From Streptomyces sp. CB02959 (GTDB taxonomy: Bacteria; Actinomycetota; Actinomycetes; Streptomycetales; Streptomycetaceae), in the NCBI RefSeq assembly GCF_002803155.1, contig NZ_NNBP01000001.1, forward strand, positions 682,001 to 746,000: DNA of 64,000 nucleotides. Direction: 5' to 3'. The position numbers were made by a program, and so were the translations under genes. Of this stretch, positions 8,876-18,609 are shown in pieces. Below the pieces are notes generated by a model. That model saw nothing but the letters and a program-made list of their open reading frames with translations, ran no database searches and was not told where the DNA came from. Numbering within the stretch: position 1 is the first letter of the stretch; each line of letters begins with the position of its first letter.

Positions 8876-9108
8876 GGCGGTTCACCTCCAAGTAGTCATG
8901 GTCCGGACAGAGTTGACGGTACGTGAGCCGACGGGCCGGCGCCACGTACCCGGGTATGCCAAGGGCTCTTTACCCCGCACCCGCCCCGCGCAAGGGATCA
9001 TAACTTTCCGTGCTTGCGCATAAGTCGGTGCACCGGAGCACGACGGGGGCGCACGCCGTTTTCCACAGTCCCGCGCCGGCCGGCCGGTCCCGCCGTAGGC
9101 TCGGCGGG

Positions 9109-11268
9109 ATGACCGGACAGCTGCCCTTCCCCCGGCACTACGCGCGCACCCAGCGCTTCACGCTCGGTACCCCGCGCGACTTCGCCCTCGCCCCCGACGG
9201 CACCCGCGCCGTCTTCCTCCGATCCCGTACCGGCACCGACCGCAGCCAGCAGCTCTGGGTCCTCGACCTGGACGGCGGACGGGAGTTCACCGCCGCGGAC
9301 CCGCGCGCCCTGCTGGCCGGCGCGGACGAAGAACTCCCCCCGGAGGAGCGGGCGCGCCGCGAGCGCAGCCGGGAGGGGTCGGCCGGCATCGTCGGCTACG
9401 CGGTCGACGCCGCCGTGGAGTTGGCCGCCTTCGCGCTCTCGGGGCGGTTGTTCGTCTCGGAGCTGCGCGCCGGCACCACCCGTGAACTCCCCGCGGCCGG
9501 GCCGGTGGTGGACCCGCGTCCGGCCCCCGACGGGCGCCATGTGGCGTATGTGGCCAACGGTGCGCTGCGGGTCGTCGCGGCGGACGGCGGTGACGGCGGC
9601 GCCGCGGGCCCGGACCGGGTGCTGGCGGAGCCCGACGGCCCCGATGTCACCTGGGGGCTGGCCGAGTTCATCGCGGCCGAGGAGATGGACCGCCACCGGG
9701 GCTTCTGGTGGTCGCCGGGGAGCGACCGGGTGCTCGCCGCGCGGGTCGACGACGCGCCGGTGACCCGCTGGTGGATCGCCGACCCGGCACACCCGGACCG
9801 GGAGCCCGCGCAGGTGCCGTATCCGGTGGCCGGCAGTGCCAACGCCGAGGTCACCCTGGCGCTGTTCGGCCTGGACGGCTCCCGGACGGACGTCCGGTGG
9901 GACACCGTGCGCTACCCCTATCTGGCCCGCGTCCACTGGTCGGCGGCGGGCCCGCCGCTCCTCCTGGTCCAGACCCGGGACCAGCGCGCCCAGCGCTATC
10001 TGAAGGTCGACACGGAGACCGGCGCGACCACCCTGGTGCACGAGGACCAGGACGACGTGTGGGTCGAGCCGTCCCCGGGGGCGCCGGCCTGGACGCCGGA
10101 CGGGCGGCTGGTGCGGATCGCCGACGAGGGCGGCGCCCGGAAGCTGTTCGTCGGCGACCGGCCGCTGACCGGTGAGCCGCTGCACGTGCGGGCCGTCTTG
10201 GACATCGGCGAGGACGACGTCCTGTTCTCGGCGAGCGGCGCGGACATGCACGACATCGGGGTCTACCGGGCGTGGTTCCGCGGCAGCGGCGACCAGGGCG
10301 GCTGGGAGCGGGTCGGCGAGCGGCCGTATCCGACGGTCTCCTCGGCGGTGCGCGGCGGGGCGCTGACGGTCCTGACCCAGGCGTCGCTGGAGCAACCGGG
10401 CGCCCGGTCGGAGGTGGTGCGGCTGGATCCGGACGGCGGCGAGAAGGTGCTGGCGGTCATCGGCTCGTATGCCGAGACGCCGGGTCTCACCGCCCGGCCG
10501 CGGCTGGTGCTCGCCGGCGAGCGCCGGATCCCCTGCGCGGTACTGCTGCCGACCGGCTATCAGGACGGCGACGGTCCGCTGCCGGTGCTGCTCGACCCCT
10601 ACGGCGGTCCGCACGGCCAGCGGGTGGTCGCCGCGCACAACGCCCATCTGACCTCCCAGTGGTTCGCCGACCAGGGCTTCGCGGTGATCGTGGCGGACGG
10701 CCGGGGCACCCCGGGCCGGTCCCCCGCGTGGGAGAAGGCGGTCTCCCGGCAGATCGGGCCGGTGGCCCTGGAGGACCAGGTGCACGCCCTGGAGGCGCTG
10801 GCCGATTCCTTCCCCTTGGACCTGGGGCGGGTGGCGATCCGCGGATGGTCGTTCGGCGGCTATCTCGCGGGACTGGCCGCACTGCGCCGGCCGGACGTCT
10901 TCCACGCCGCGGTGGTGGGGGCGCCGGTGACCGATCTGCGGCTGTACGACACCCACTATCAGGAGCGGTACCTCGGCCACCCCGACGAGGAGCCGGCGGT
11001 CTACGCCATCAACTCCCTGGTGACGGACGACGGGCTGTCGGGGGCGGTCGAACCGCACCGCCCGATGCTGATCGTGCACGGCCTGGCCGACGACAACGTG
11101 GTGGTGGCGCACTCCCTGCGGCTCTCCTCGGCGCTGCTGGCCGCGGGCCGGCCGCACGAGGTGCTGCCGCTGTCCGGGGTGACGCACATGGCGTCCCAGG
11201 AGCAGGTGGCGGAGAACCTCCTGCTGCTCCAGGTGGACTTCCTCAAGCGGTCGCTGGGAATGCGCTGA
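9109..11268 (+). CDS. S9 family (prolyl oligopeptidase/DPP IV-type) serine peptidase
   Basis: A 719-residue peptidase. The ATG at 9109 is preferred because homology-like sequence begins at LPFPRHYARTQRF. The N-terminal about 430 residues fit a DPP IV-type beta-propeller; the C-terminal alpha/beta-hydrolase has nucleophile S581 (GWSFGGY), D661 in GLADDNVV and H693 in GVTHMA. No signal peptide is visible, so it should act in the cytoplasm, trimming dipeptides or short oligopeptides. That fits its location just upstream of two oligopeptide importers. It is monocistronic and ends directly at a short hairpin. Confidence 0.92.
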   Translation: MTGQLPFPRHYARTQRFTLGTPRDFALAPDGTRAVFLRSRTGTDRSQQLWVLDLDGGREFTAADPRALLAGADEELPPEERARRERSREGSAGIVGYAVDAAVELAAFALSGRLFVSELRAGTTRELPAAGPVVDPRPAPDGRHVAYVANGALRVVAADGGDGGAAGPDRVLAEPDGPDVTWGLAEFIAAEEMDRHRGFWWSPGSDRVLAARVDDAPVTRWWIADPAHPDREPAQVPYPVAGSANAEVTLALFGLDGSRTDVRWDTVRYPYLARVHWSAAGPPLLLVQTRDQRAQRYLKVDTETGATTLVHEDQDDVWVEPSPGAPAWTPDGRLVRIADEGGARKLFVGDRPLTGEPLHVRAVLDIGEDDVLFSASGADMHDIGVYRAWFRGSGDQGGWERVGERPYPTVSSAVRGGALTVLTQASLEQPGARSEVVRLDPDGGEKVLAVIGSYAETPGLTARPRLVLAGERRIPCAVLLPTGYQDGDGPLPVLLDPYGGPHGQRVVAAHNAHLTSQWFADQGFAVIVADGRGTPGRSPAWEKAVSRQIGPVALEDQVHALEALADSFPLDLGRVAIRGWSFGGYLAGLAALRRPDVFHAAVVGAPVTDLRLYDTHYQERYLGHPDEEPAVYAINSLVTDDGLSGAVEPHRPMLIVHGLADDNVVVAHSLRLSSALLAAGRPHEVLPLSGVTHMASQEQVAENLLLLQVDFLKRSLGMR

Positions 11269-11269
11269 G

Positions 11270-11290
11270 GCCGGGCGCCGTCCGCCCGGC
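11270..11290 (+). terminator. Hairpin after the S9 peptidase gene
   Basis: GCCGGGCG, a five-base loop and CGCCCGGC form an 8-bp perfect stem starting one base after the stop codon. A T-run is absent, as is common for actinobacterial terminators. Confidence 0.6.
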
Positions 11291-12277
11291 TCACCGGCCG
11301 GGCGGCGGCGCCGCGGACGGCGGCGCGGTATGCCGCGGGGGCGCCGCCTCCGGCCCATTGCCGTATGCCACGGGCCGACGTCCGCCCGCGGGGGCGTCCG
11401 GTGCGCCGGGCAGGCCCGCGGCGGGCGGGCCGCCGGGGCCGACGAGGCCGACAGGGGCCGCCAACGCGGTTGTGAGTCGACCGGCACCCAGGAGGGCGTC
11501 AGGTGCCCGGACGCGCCGGGACGGCCGCGAGGACGACCGCGGCCCCGCATCGGACGGCAAGGGCGGCCGCGGGCCCACCCGCTGCCGGCAGCGGGTCGTA
11601 TACGGAGGCCGCGCGCCGCCCCGTCACCCCGGGTGCCGCGCCGAGCGGCCCTGTCACCAGCCCGGTCGGCCGCGCGAGGGCGGCCGGGCCCCGGACCGGC
11701 CGGACCGCACCGTCGCGGCGAGCGGCGGACAGGTCGTGACGGCGGCACGGCGCGCACCTCTGGCGAGACGAAGCGACCGCACTGTGGACACGGGCCTTCT
11801 CCGGCCGCACGAGTGGCCCACGGCGCGCACAGCACCTCCGCATTCGTGAAGGCACTACCGAAGGCCTACTCCAATCTCGGCCCGCGGACAACAGACACGG
11901 AGGGAGCGGGGCGCGAAACACCGACAAAACGGCGGTCGGCCGGGGCGCCGCTGGCGTCCCGGCCGACTTACGGCACCCGCACGGCCGTACGTTGCCCAGC
12001 ATGACGCGTCCGTATATCGGTGTTGCGACAGTCAAGTTGCCACCACGTTAAGTGGTGGTGGGTGATTTACCCCTGTATGCCGTACATGGCAGCCGCATGT
12101 CAAGCACGCCTAAGCGTCAATCTGCGCAATCTTCGCTCAAGAAGCGGGCGACCTGTGCACGAGCACACCGCATGCCCTTGACTCCGCCGTAAATCACTTG
12201 CGAAAGTCGCGCTCATCCAGCGGTGCGACCGGTGCCGCTTCACGTTCCAAGAGAACTCGGCGCGGGGGCACTTCGCG
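11291..12277. other. Long intergenic region upstream of bldK, no supported protein gene
   Basis: The first 700 bases are extremely G/C-rich. Open frames exist on both strands, but none has a convincing ribosome site, domain or hydrophobic pattern. From about 12000 the GC falls and the sequence looks regulatory: a short frame at 12001-12051, an inverted repeat at 12040-12058, then about 220 bases leading to bldKA. It may hold the bldK promoter or a non-coding RNA. Confidence 0.5.
12040..12058. promoter_or_regulatory. Inverted repeat in the bldK leader region
   Basis: CCACCAC-GTTAA-GTGGTGG is a perfect 7-5-7 inverted repeat about 220 bases before the bldKA start. The TAA in its loop is also the stop codon of the 16-codon frame at 12001-12051. 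It could be an operator or an RNA hairpin. Confidence 0.45.
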
Positions 12278-13312
12278 ATGACTAGTCCATCCCAGACCGC
12301 GGCAGGCAAGTCCGATACCCCGGGACTTGCATCCAAGGGTCTGAAGAAGGAAAAGAAGGGCAAGGGCGGTGAGCTCGTCGGCCGTTCTCCCGGGCAGTTG
12401 ATGTGGGCGCGCTTCAGGCGCGACCGCACCGGCATGATCTGCGGGATCGTCGTGCTCGCCTTCTTCGTCATCGCGGCACTGGCCCCGGTGATCGCCTCGA
12501 TCTACGGCAAGAATCCGTACACGCTGTACGGCAGCGATAACCCCGGACTGCTGGACGAGTTCGGTTATCCGATGGGGGCCAACGGCGGAATCTCCGGCGA
12601 TTTCTGGTTCGGTATCGAACCGTCACTTGGCCGTGATCTCTTCACCCAGCTGCTCTACGGCATGCGGACCTCACTCGGAATCTCGTTGGCGGTGACCATC
12701 CTTGTGGTCATCACCGGCACCATCCTCGGTGTCACCGCGGGATATCTGGGCGGCCGCACCGACTACTGGCTCGGCCGGGTGATCGACTTCCTGCTCGCCT
12801 TCCCCAGCCAGCTGACGTTCGTGGCGTTCATGCCCGTCGTGGTGGCGCTCTTCGTGCCGCCGGGCGACGAGACCCCGACCTACATCCGGGTGATCGCGCT
12901 GATCCTCGTGCAGTGGGCGCTGGGCTGGATGGGTCTGGCCCGACTGCTGCGCGGCCAGGTGCTGTCGCTGCGCGAGCGGGAGTTCGTCGAGGCGGCGAAG
13001 ATCACCGGTGCCTCCCCCTGGCGGATCATCACCAAGGAACTGCTGCCGAACGTGGTGACTCCGATCCTCGTGCAAAGCACCTACATGCTCCCGCTGTTCG
13101 TTACGGCGGAGGCCGGCCTGTCCTTCCTGGGCGTCGGCATCATGGAGCCGACCCCGGACTGGGGGCGGCTGTTCCACACGGCCGGCATGGTGTACGAGAA
13201 CGACCCGACTTTCCTGCTCTTCCCCGGCGCCGCGATGGTCATCTTCGTGCTGTGCTTCAACCTGCTCGGGGACTCGGTCCGGGACGCCTTCGACCCCAAG
13301 TCCGGTCGCTGA
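12278..13312 (+). CDS. bldKA: BldKA, oligopeptide ABC transporter permease (OppC/DppC type)
   Basis: A 344-residue permease. A basic cytoplasmic N-terminus of about 50 residues is followed by six hydrophobic segments, with the EAA loop EFVEAAKITGASPWRIITKE contacting the ATPases. A long outer loop between the first two helices is typical of OppC/DppC. First gene of a five-gene plus-strand operon ordered permease, binding protein, permease, ATPase, ATPase; that order matches bldKABCDE, which imports an oligopeptide signal needed for aerial growth in S. coelicolor. The ATG at 12278 has a weak GGGGG site upstream. Symbol assigned on gene order and family; a search would settle orthology. Confidence 0.82.
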   Translation: MTSPSQTAAGKSDTPGLASKGLKKEKKGKGGELVGRSPGQLMWARFRRDRTGMICGIVVLAFFVIAALAPVIASIYGKNPYTLYGSDNPGLLDEFGYPMGANGGISGDFWFGIEPSLGRDLFTQLLYGMRTSLGISLAVTILVVITGTILGVTAGYLGGRTDYWLGRVIDFLLAFPSQLTFVAFMPVVVALFVPPGDETPTYIRVIALILVQWALGWMGLARLLRGQVLSLREREFVEAAKITGASPWRIITKELLPNVVTPILVQSTYMLPLFVTAEAGLSFLGVGIMEPTPDWGRLFHTAGMVYENDPTFLLFPGAAMVIFVLCFNLLGDSVRDAFDPKSGR

Positions 13313-13417
13313 TCGTCCACTTGACGGGGGGAGCTGTCACCCCCGCGCCGGTCGCGTACCGGATGCGTCAGACAGCACATCTGGGACAACGACTGACAGG
13401 CAGGTGCTTGGATCCTC

Positions 13418-15217
13418 ATGAACGCACTCACTACGCGTAGAGCCCGTGCGGTACTCGTGGCCATGGCGGCCGGTTCGCTCGCCCTCACCGGCTGCAGCAG
13501 CGGCGGCGCCACGGGCAAGGACAAGTCGCAGACCGACAAGGACGCCGCGGCCCAGGCCAAGGCGGTGCCGCTGGGCAACGCCGCCCAGTCCACCGGTCCG
13601 GCGGCCCCCGTCGCGGGCGCCCAGCCCGGCGGCACCATCACCGTCTACCAGCGGGACAGCTACAACCACCTGGACCCGGCCCAGATGTACGTCAGCGACA
13701 TGGGCGACCTGTCGAAGCTGATCTTCCGTGGCCTGACCACCTTCAAGCAGGACGACAAGGGCAACAAGACCGTCGTCGGCGACCTCGCCACCGACTCCGG
13801 CCAGATGTCCGACGGCGGCAAGACCTGGAAGTACACGCTCAAGGACGGCATCAAGTTCGAGGACGGCAAGCCGATCACCTCGAAGGACATCCGGCACACC
13901 TTCGAGCGGCAGTACGCCAAGTTCATCACCGAGGGCCCGACCTACGTCCAGCAGTGGCTGTCGGGTGACGGCACGACCTACCGCAAGGCGCTGCCGGACG
14001 GTCCGTACAAGGGCGACCACCTGCCCAAGTCGGTCCTGGACACCCCGGACGACCACACCGTCATCTTCCACTTCCAGAAGCCGCAGACCCAGCTGCCCTA
14101 CGCGCTGACGATGGCGGGCTACAGCGTCGTCCCGGACAGCGACAAGGACACCAAGGACAAGTACGACGTCGCACCGGTCTGCTCCGGCCCGTACAAGATC
14201 TCGGACTTCAAGGCCGGCAAGTCCATGACGCTGGTGAAGAACCCCAGCTGGGACGCGAAGAGCGACCCGATGCGCCACCAGTACGTCGACGGTTTCAGCA
14301 TCACCTTCAACCACCAGGCGTCCGACTCCACCAAGCGGCTGATGGCCGACAAGGGCGTGGACCAGACCGCCGTCAGCTTCACCAACGCCGTGGAGCCGAC
14401 GCTCACCAAGCAGGTGCTGGACGACGCCAGCGCCAGCAAGCGCCTGATCCAGGGCTACCAGCCCTACGTCTGGCAGATGAACATGAACATGGACCGCATC
14501 AAGGACAAGAAGATCCGCGATGCGATCACCTACGCCATGCCCAACAGCCAGATCGTCCGGATCAACGGCGGCAGCTACGGCGGTGAGATCGCCGGCGGTC
14601 TGTTCGCCCCGACCGTCGCGGGCTACAAGAAGGGCTACGACCCCTACGGCAAGCTCGCCAAGCCCAACGGCGACCCGGAGAAGGCCAAGCAGCTCCTGAA
14701 GGAGGCCGGCAAGACGGGCATGAAGCTCGTCTACGCCTACTCCAACACCGAGATCCGGCAGAAGGAAGCCGTCGCGATCGCCGACGCGCTCGGCAAGGCC
14801 GGCTTCAACGTGCAGAAGAAGGAGGTCGACGCGGCCTCCTGGTACCAGCAGATGGGCAAGGTCGACAACGGCTTCGACATCTACATGACCGGCTGGGGCC
14901 AGGACTGGCCGGACGCCTCCACGGTGATCCCGCCGTCCTACGACGGCCGGCAGATCCAGGACGGTGCCGCCAACTACTCGCACGTCCGCGACCAGCACAT
15001 CAGCGACGAGATCGACCGCATCAAGAAGATCACGGACATCACGCAGCAGACCGCCGAGTGGGAGAAGCTCCACCAGTACATCGTGGAGAAGGTCAACCCG
15101 GCCGCCCCGGTGTTCTACACCAAGATGCTCCAGCTGTACGGCTCGAAGATCGGTGGCGCCCGCTACAACACGGACGTCAACTACATCGACCCGACCACGC
15201 TGTTCATCAAGAAGTAA
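13418..15217 (+). CDS. bldKB: BldKB, oligopeptide-binding lipoprotein
   Basis: A 599-residue extracytoplasmic solute-binding protein of the SBP_bac_5 (DppA/OppA) family. The signal peptide ends in lipobox LTGC, so the mature protein is lipid-anchored at Cys 26 outside the membrane. Family features follow: a conserved start to the binding lobe (GGTITVYQRDSYNHLDPAQM), FEDGKPITSKDIRHTFERQ, and a C-terminal lobe with EIRQKEAVAIADALGKAGF. It would capture the peptide and deliver it to the two permeases encoded on either side. The 105-base gap after bldKA presumably contains its own translation signals. The length fits BldKB as I recall it (about 600). Confidence 0.87.
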   Translation: MNALTTRRARAVLVAMAAGSLALTGCSSGGATGKDKSQTDKDAAAQAKAVPLGNAAQSTGPAAPVAGAQPGGTITVYQRDSYNHLDPAQMYVSDMGDLSKLIFRGLTTFKQDDKGNKTVVGDLATDSGQMSDGGKTWKYTLKDGIKFEDGKPITSKDIRHTFERQYAKFITEGPTYVQQWLSGDGTTYRKALPDGPYKGDHLPKSVLDTPDDHTVIFHFQKPQTQLPYALTMAGYSVVPDSDKDTKDKYDVAPVCSGPYKISDFKAGKSMTLVKNPSWDAKSDPMRHQYVDGFSITFNHQASDSTKRLMADKGVDQTAVSFTNAVEPTLTKQVLDDASASKRLIQGYQPYVWQMNMNMDRIKDKKIRDAITYAMPNSQIVRINGGSYGGEIAGGLFAPTVAGYKKGYDPYGKLAKPNGDPEKAKQLLKEAGKTGMKLVYAYSNTEIRQKEAVAIADALGKAGFNVQKKEVDAASWYQQMGKVDNGFDIYMTGWGQDWPDASTVIPPSYDGRQIQDGAANYSHVRDQHISDEIDRIKKITDITQQTAEWEKLHQYIVEKVNPAAPVFYTKMLQLYGSKIGGARYNTDVNYIDPTTLFIKK

Positions 15218-15325
15218 GCACCGCATGAAGGCACTCCGGAGCGCGCGCACGGCGGGGCGCGCCTCCGGGGCCTTCCCGCACCCCTCACCCCACTGCAGCC
15301 GCCGTCCTGAGAGCAGCGAATTGCC

Positions 15326-16297
15326 ATGCTTCCCTTCCTACTTCGCCGGACGTTCGGCGCGGTCGTCACCCTCGTCCTACTGAGCGCCGTCACCTTCTTC
15401 GTCTTCTTCTCCGTGGGCGACCCCGCGATGATGGCCTGCGGCAAGAACTGCACCGCGGACAACATCGCCCTGATCCACCAGAACCTGGGCCTCGACAAGC
15501 CCCTCCCGACGCAGTACTGGGACTTCCTGGTCGGCGTCTTCGCCGGGCGTGACTTCACCCTCGGCCACTGCAGCGCCCCCTGCTTCGGCTACTCCTTCGC
15601 CACCAAGCAGGACGTCTGGTCGACGATGATGGACCGGCTGCCGACCACCGCCTCGCTGGCCATCGGCGGTGCCGTGGTCTTCCTGGTGATCGGCCTGGGT
15701 GCCGGCCTGCTGGCGGCCTGGAAGCGCGGCACGGTGCTCGACAAGACGGTCACCGGCGCGTCGATGGTGCTCAGCTCGGTGCAGATCTACATCCTCGGCC
15801 CGGTCGTGCTGGGCATCTTCGTCTACAGCGGCCTCATGGCGGCGCCCAAGTACGTGAACCTCACGACCAGCCCGGCCGGTTGGTTCATGGGCCTGCTGAT
15901 CCCGTGGCTGGTGATGTCGACGATCTTCACCGCGCAGTACACCCGTATGTCGCGCTCGACGATGATCGAGCAGCTCCAGGAGGAGCACGTCCGCACCGCC
16001 AAGGCCAAGGGCATGCCGGCGCGTTACGTCTTCATGCGGTACGCCTGGCGCGGTTCGCTGATCCCGATCGTCACCATCCTCGGCATGGACCTGGGTTCGC
16101 TGTTCGGCGGCGCGATGATCACCGAGTTCACCTTCCAGCTCGCGGGGCTGGGACGGTTGGCGATCGACTCCGTGACCACCCTCGACCTGCCCATGGTGCT
16201 GGGCGTGCTGGTCTTCAGCGCGGCCCTGATCCTGGTGTTCAACATCATCGTGGATGCGGCGTACGCGTTCATCGACCCGCGCGTGCGCCTGTCCTAG
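15326..16297 (+). CDS. bldKC: BldKC, oligopeptide ABC transporter permease (OppB/DppB type)
   Basis: A 323-residue permease. The first helix starts at once (MLPFLLRRTFGAVVTLV), as in OppB/DppB. A periplasm-side loop with four cysteines (MACGKNC and HCSAPC) follows, then five more helices and the EAA loop EEHVRTAKAKGMPARYVFMR. The clustered cysteines in the first outer loop could form disulfides. It pairs with BldKA to make the channel. Downstream, the ATPase gene starts 11 bases after the stop. Confidence 0.87.
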   Translation: MLPFLLRRTFGAVVTLVLLSAVTFFVFFSVGDPAMMACGKNCTADNIALIHQNLGLDKPLPTQYWDFLVGVFAGRDFTLGHCSAPCFGYSFATKQDVWSTMMDRLPTTASLAIGGAVVFLVIGLGAGLLAAWKRGTVLDKTVTGASMVLSSVQIYILGPVVLGIFVYSGLMAAPKYVNLTTSPAGWFMGLLIPWLVMSTIFTAQYTRMSRSTMIEQLQEEHVRTAKAKGMPARYVFMRYAWRGSLIPIVTILGMDLGSLFGGAMITEFTFQLAGLGRLAIDSVTTLDLPMVLGVLVFSAALILVFNIIVDAAYAFIDPRVRLS

Positions 16298-16308
16298 GAG
16301 AACCTGAC

Positions 16309-17376
16309 GTGACCACACCCACCAAGACCGAGGAGACACCGGTCCCGAACGGATCCGGTAGCGATTCCTTCCTCTCCGTCCGCGACCTGCATGTCCGGTT
16401 CTCCACCGAGGACGGCATCGTCAAGGCGGTCGACGGCCTCTCCTTCGACCTGGAGCGCGGCCAGACCCTGGGGATCGTCGGTGAGTCGGGCTCCGGCAAG
16501 TCCGTCACCAACCTCGCCGTGCTGGGGCTGCACAACCCCAAGTCCACGGAGATCACCGGTGAGATCCACCTGGAAGGCCAGGAGCTCACCGGCGCCAAGG
16601 AGAAGACCCTGGAGAAGCTCCGGGGCAACAAGATGGCGATGATCTTCCAGGACGCGCTGACCGCCCTGTCGCCGTACTACACCGTCGGCCGGCAGATCGC
16701 CGAGCCGTTCATCAAGCACACCGGCGCCAGCAAGCGCGAGGGCCGGCAGCGCGCGATCGAGATGCTCACCAAGGTCGGCATCCCGCAGCCCAACCTGCGG
16801 GTGGACGACTACCCGCACCAGTTCTCCGGCGGTATGCGCCAGCGCGCCATGATCGCCATGGCGCTGGTCTGCAACCCGCAGCTGCTGATCGCCGACGAGC
16901 CGACCACCGCCCTGGACGTCACCGTCCAGGCGCAGATCCTGGACCTCCTCAAGGACCTCCAGCAGGAGTTCGGCTCCGCGATCATCCTGATCACCCACGA
17001 CCTGGGCGTGGTCGCCAACACCGCCGACGACCTGCTGGTGATGTACGGCGGCCGGGCGGTGGAGCGCGGTTCGGTCCGGGAGATCCTCACCGAGCCCCGG
17101 CACCCGTACACCTGGGGCCTGCTCAGCTCCATGCCGCGGCTCTCCTCGGACGTCGACGAGGAGCTGCACCCGATCCCGGGCTCCCCGCCGAGCCTCCTCA
17201 ACCCGCCGTCGGGCTGCGCCTTCAACCCGCGCTGCGCCTTCACCGCGGAGGTCGACGGCGGCCTGTGCACCAGCGAGCGCCCGACGCTGGCACTGGGCCG
17301 GGCCGCCGCCTGCCACCTGAGCGCCGAGCAGAAGCAGACCTTCTTCACCGAGCAGATCAAGCCCCGGCTGGGCTAG
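16309..17376 (+). CDS. bldKD: BldKD, oligopeptide ABC transporter ATPase (OppD/DppD type)
   Basis: A 355-residue ATPase from a GTG at 16309 with AGGAG seven bases upstream. Walker A is GESGSGKSV, the signature is [15 protein letters not shown], Walker B is [16 protein letters not shown], and the switch His is in LITHDLGVV. The C-terminal oligopeptide-transporter extension carries cysteines in [12 protein letters not shown] and AACHLS, which in relatives hold an iron-sulfur or metal site; here CX5C plus two more cysteines are present. It energises import through BldKA/BldKC together with BldKE, encoded 12 bases downstream. Confidence 0.9.
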   Translation: MTTPTKTEETPVPNGSGSDSFLSVRDLHVRFSTEDGIVKAVDGLSFDLERGQTLGIVGESGSGKSVTNLAVLGLHNPKSTEITGEIHLEGQELTGAKEKTLEKLRGNKMAMIFQDALTALSPYYTVGRQIAEPFIKHTGASKREGRQRAIEMLTKVGIPQPNLRVDDYPHQFSGGMRQRAMIAMALVCNPQLLIADEPTTALDVTVQAQILDLLKDLQQEFGSAIILITHDLGVVANTADDLLVMYGGRAVERGSVREILTEPRHPYTWGLLSSMPRLSSDVDEELHPIPGSPPSLLNPPSGCAFNPRCAFTAEVDGGLCTSERPTLALGRAAACHLSAEQKQTFFTEQIKPRLG

Positions 17377-17388
17377 GGAGCTACCACC

Positions 17389-18534
17389 ATGGCCAAGAAC
17401 GACACCCTGCCCGCGCCCGAAGCCGCCGCGCGCCCCCAGGGCGAGCCCCTGCTCACCGCCGAGGGGCTGACCAAGCACTTCCCGATCTACGGCGGTTTCC
17501 CGTTCAAGCGGAAGGTCGGCGCCGTCCAGGCGGTCGACGGGGTGGACCTGACCGTCCACGCCGGCGAGAGCTTCGGTCTGGTCGGCGAGTCCGGTTGCGG
17601 AAAGTCGACCACCGGCCGGCTGCTGACCCGGCTGATGGAGCCCACCTCCGGAAAGGTCACCTACGCGGGTCAGGACATCACGCACGCCAACCGCAAGCAG
17701 TTGGCGCCGATCCGCTCCGAGATCCAGATGATCTTCCAGGACCCGTACGCCTCGCTGAACCCGCGGCAGACGGTCGGCACGATCATCGGCGGCCCGATGG
17801 AGATCAACGGGATCAACCCGCCCGGCGGCCGGGAGAAGAAGATCCGGGAGCTCCTGGAGACCGTGGGGCTCAACCCCGAGCACTACAACCGCTTCCCGCA
17901 CGAGTTCTCCGGCGGTCAGCGGCAGCGCATCGGGGTGGCCCGCGCGCTCGCCCTGAACCCGAAGCTGATCATCGCGGACGAGCCGGTCTCGGCGCTGGAC
18001 GTCTCCATCCAGGCGCAGGTCGTCAACCTGCTCCAGGACCTCCAGCGCGAACTGGGCATCGCGTTCGTCTTCATCGCCCACGACCTGGCGATCGTCCGGC
18101 ACTTCAGCGAGCGGGTCGCGGTGATGTACCTCGGCAAGATCGTCGAGGTGGGCACCCGCGACGAGATCTACAACCGGCCGCGCCACCCGTACACCCACGC
18201 CCTGCTGTCGGCCGTGCCCGAGCCGAAGCTGACGGAGGACGGCGAGGAGGACCGCCAGCGGATCCGGCTCGCCGGCGACGTCCCCTCCCCCGTCAACCCG
18301 CCGTCCGGCTGCCGCTTCCGCACCCGCTGCTGGAAGGCGCAGGAGAAGTGCGCGACGGAAGAGCCGCCGCTGGTGCAGATCGGCGGCAACGGGGACGGTC
18401 ACCTGACCGCCTGCCACTTCCCGGAGGATCCGACGACCCACGGCGCGGACATCGTCCTGGACCCGGCGCTGGCGGCGATCGAGGAGACGGCCGGCACCGA
18501 CGCGGCCGAAGGGGCGGACGGCTCGGCGAGCTGA
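17389..18534 (+). CDS. bldKE: BldKE, oligopeptide ABC transporter ATPase (OppF/DppF type)
   Basis: A 381-residue ATPase, last gene of the bldK operon. Walker A is GESGCGKST, the signature is [15 protein letters not shown], Walker B is [16 protein letters not shown], and the switch His is in FIAHDLAIV. The C-terminal extension has the usual cysteines ([17 protein letters not shown], then TACHFPE). The N-terminus has about 25 extra Ala/Pro-rich residues. A strong hairpin shared with the convergent second operon follows. It pairs with BldKD to form the ATPase heterodimer. Confidence 0.9.
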   Translation: MAKNDTLPAPEAAARPQGEPLLTAEGLTKHFPIYGGFPFKRKVGAVQAVDGVDLTVHAGESFGLVGESGCGKSTTGRLLTRLMEPTSGKVTYAGQDITHANRKQLAPIRSEIQMIFQDPYASLNPRQTVGTIIGGPMEINGINPPGGREKKIRELLETVGLNPEHYNRFPHEFSGGQRQRIGVARALALNPKLIIADEPVSALDVSIQAQVVNLLQDLQRELGIAFVFIAHDLAIVRHFSERVAVMYLGKIVEVGTRDEIYNRPRHPYTHALLSAVPEPKLTEDGEEDRQRIRLAGDVPSPVNPPSGCRFRTRCWKAQEKCATEEPPLVQIGGNGDGHLTACHFPEDPTTHGADIVLDPALAAIEETAGTDAAEGADGSAS

Positions 18535-18562
18535 CCCACCCCGCCCGTAGTACGGCAGCGCC

Positions 18563-18593
18563 GGAGCCCGCTTCCCCCTGGGAGGCGGGCTCC
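18563..18593. terminator. Bidirectional terminator between bldK and the second oligopeptide operon
   Basis: GGAGCCCGC and GCGGGCTCC form a perfect 9-bp stem with a 13-base loop, midway between the convergent stops at 18534 and 18610. Confidence 0.85.
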
Positions 18594-18609
18594 GCCGCGT
18601 TCCGGCGCC

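Noticed and set aside
11330..12004. Possible genes in the gap before bldK (plus and minus frames)
   Set aside because: Compositionally random, Arg/Pro/Ala-rich translations, no start signal and no domain.
13337..15250. Long minus-strand open frame over bldKB
   Set aside because: Antisense shadow of bldKB with Val/Leu/Asp-rich low-complexity product and no ribosome site.
16294..18441. 715-codon minus-strand open frame over the bldK ATPase genes
   Set aside because: Antisense to two clear ATPase genes; product has no recognisable fold.
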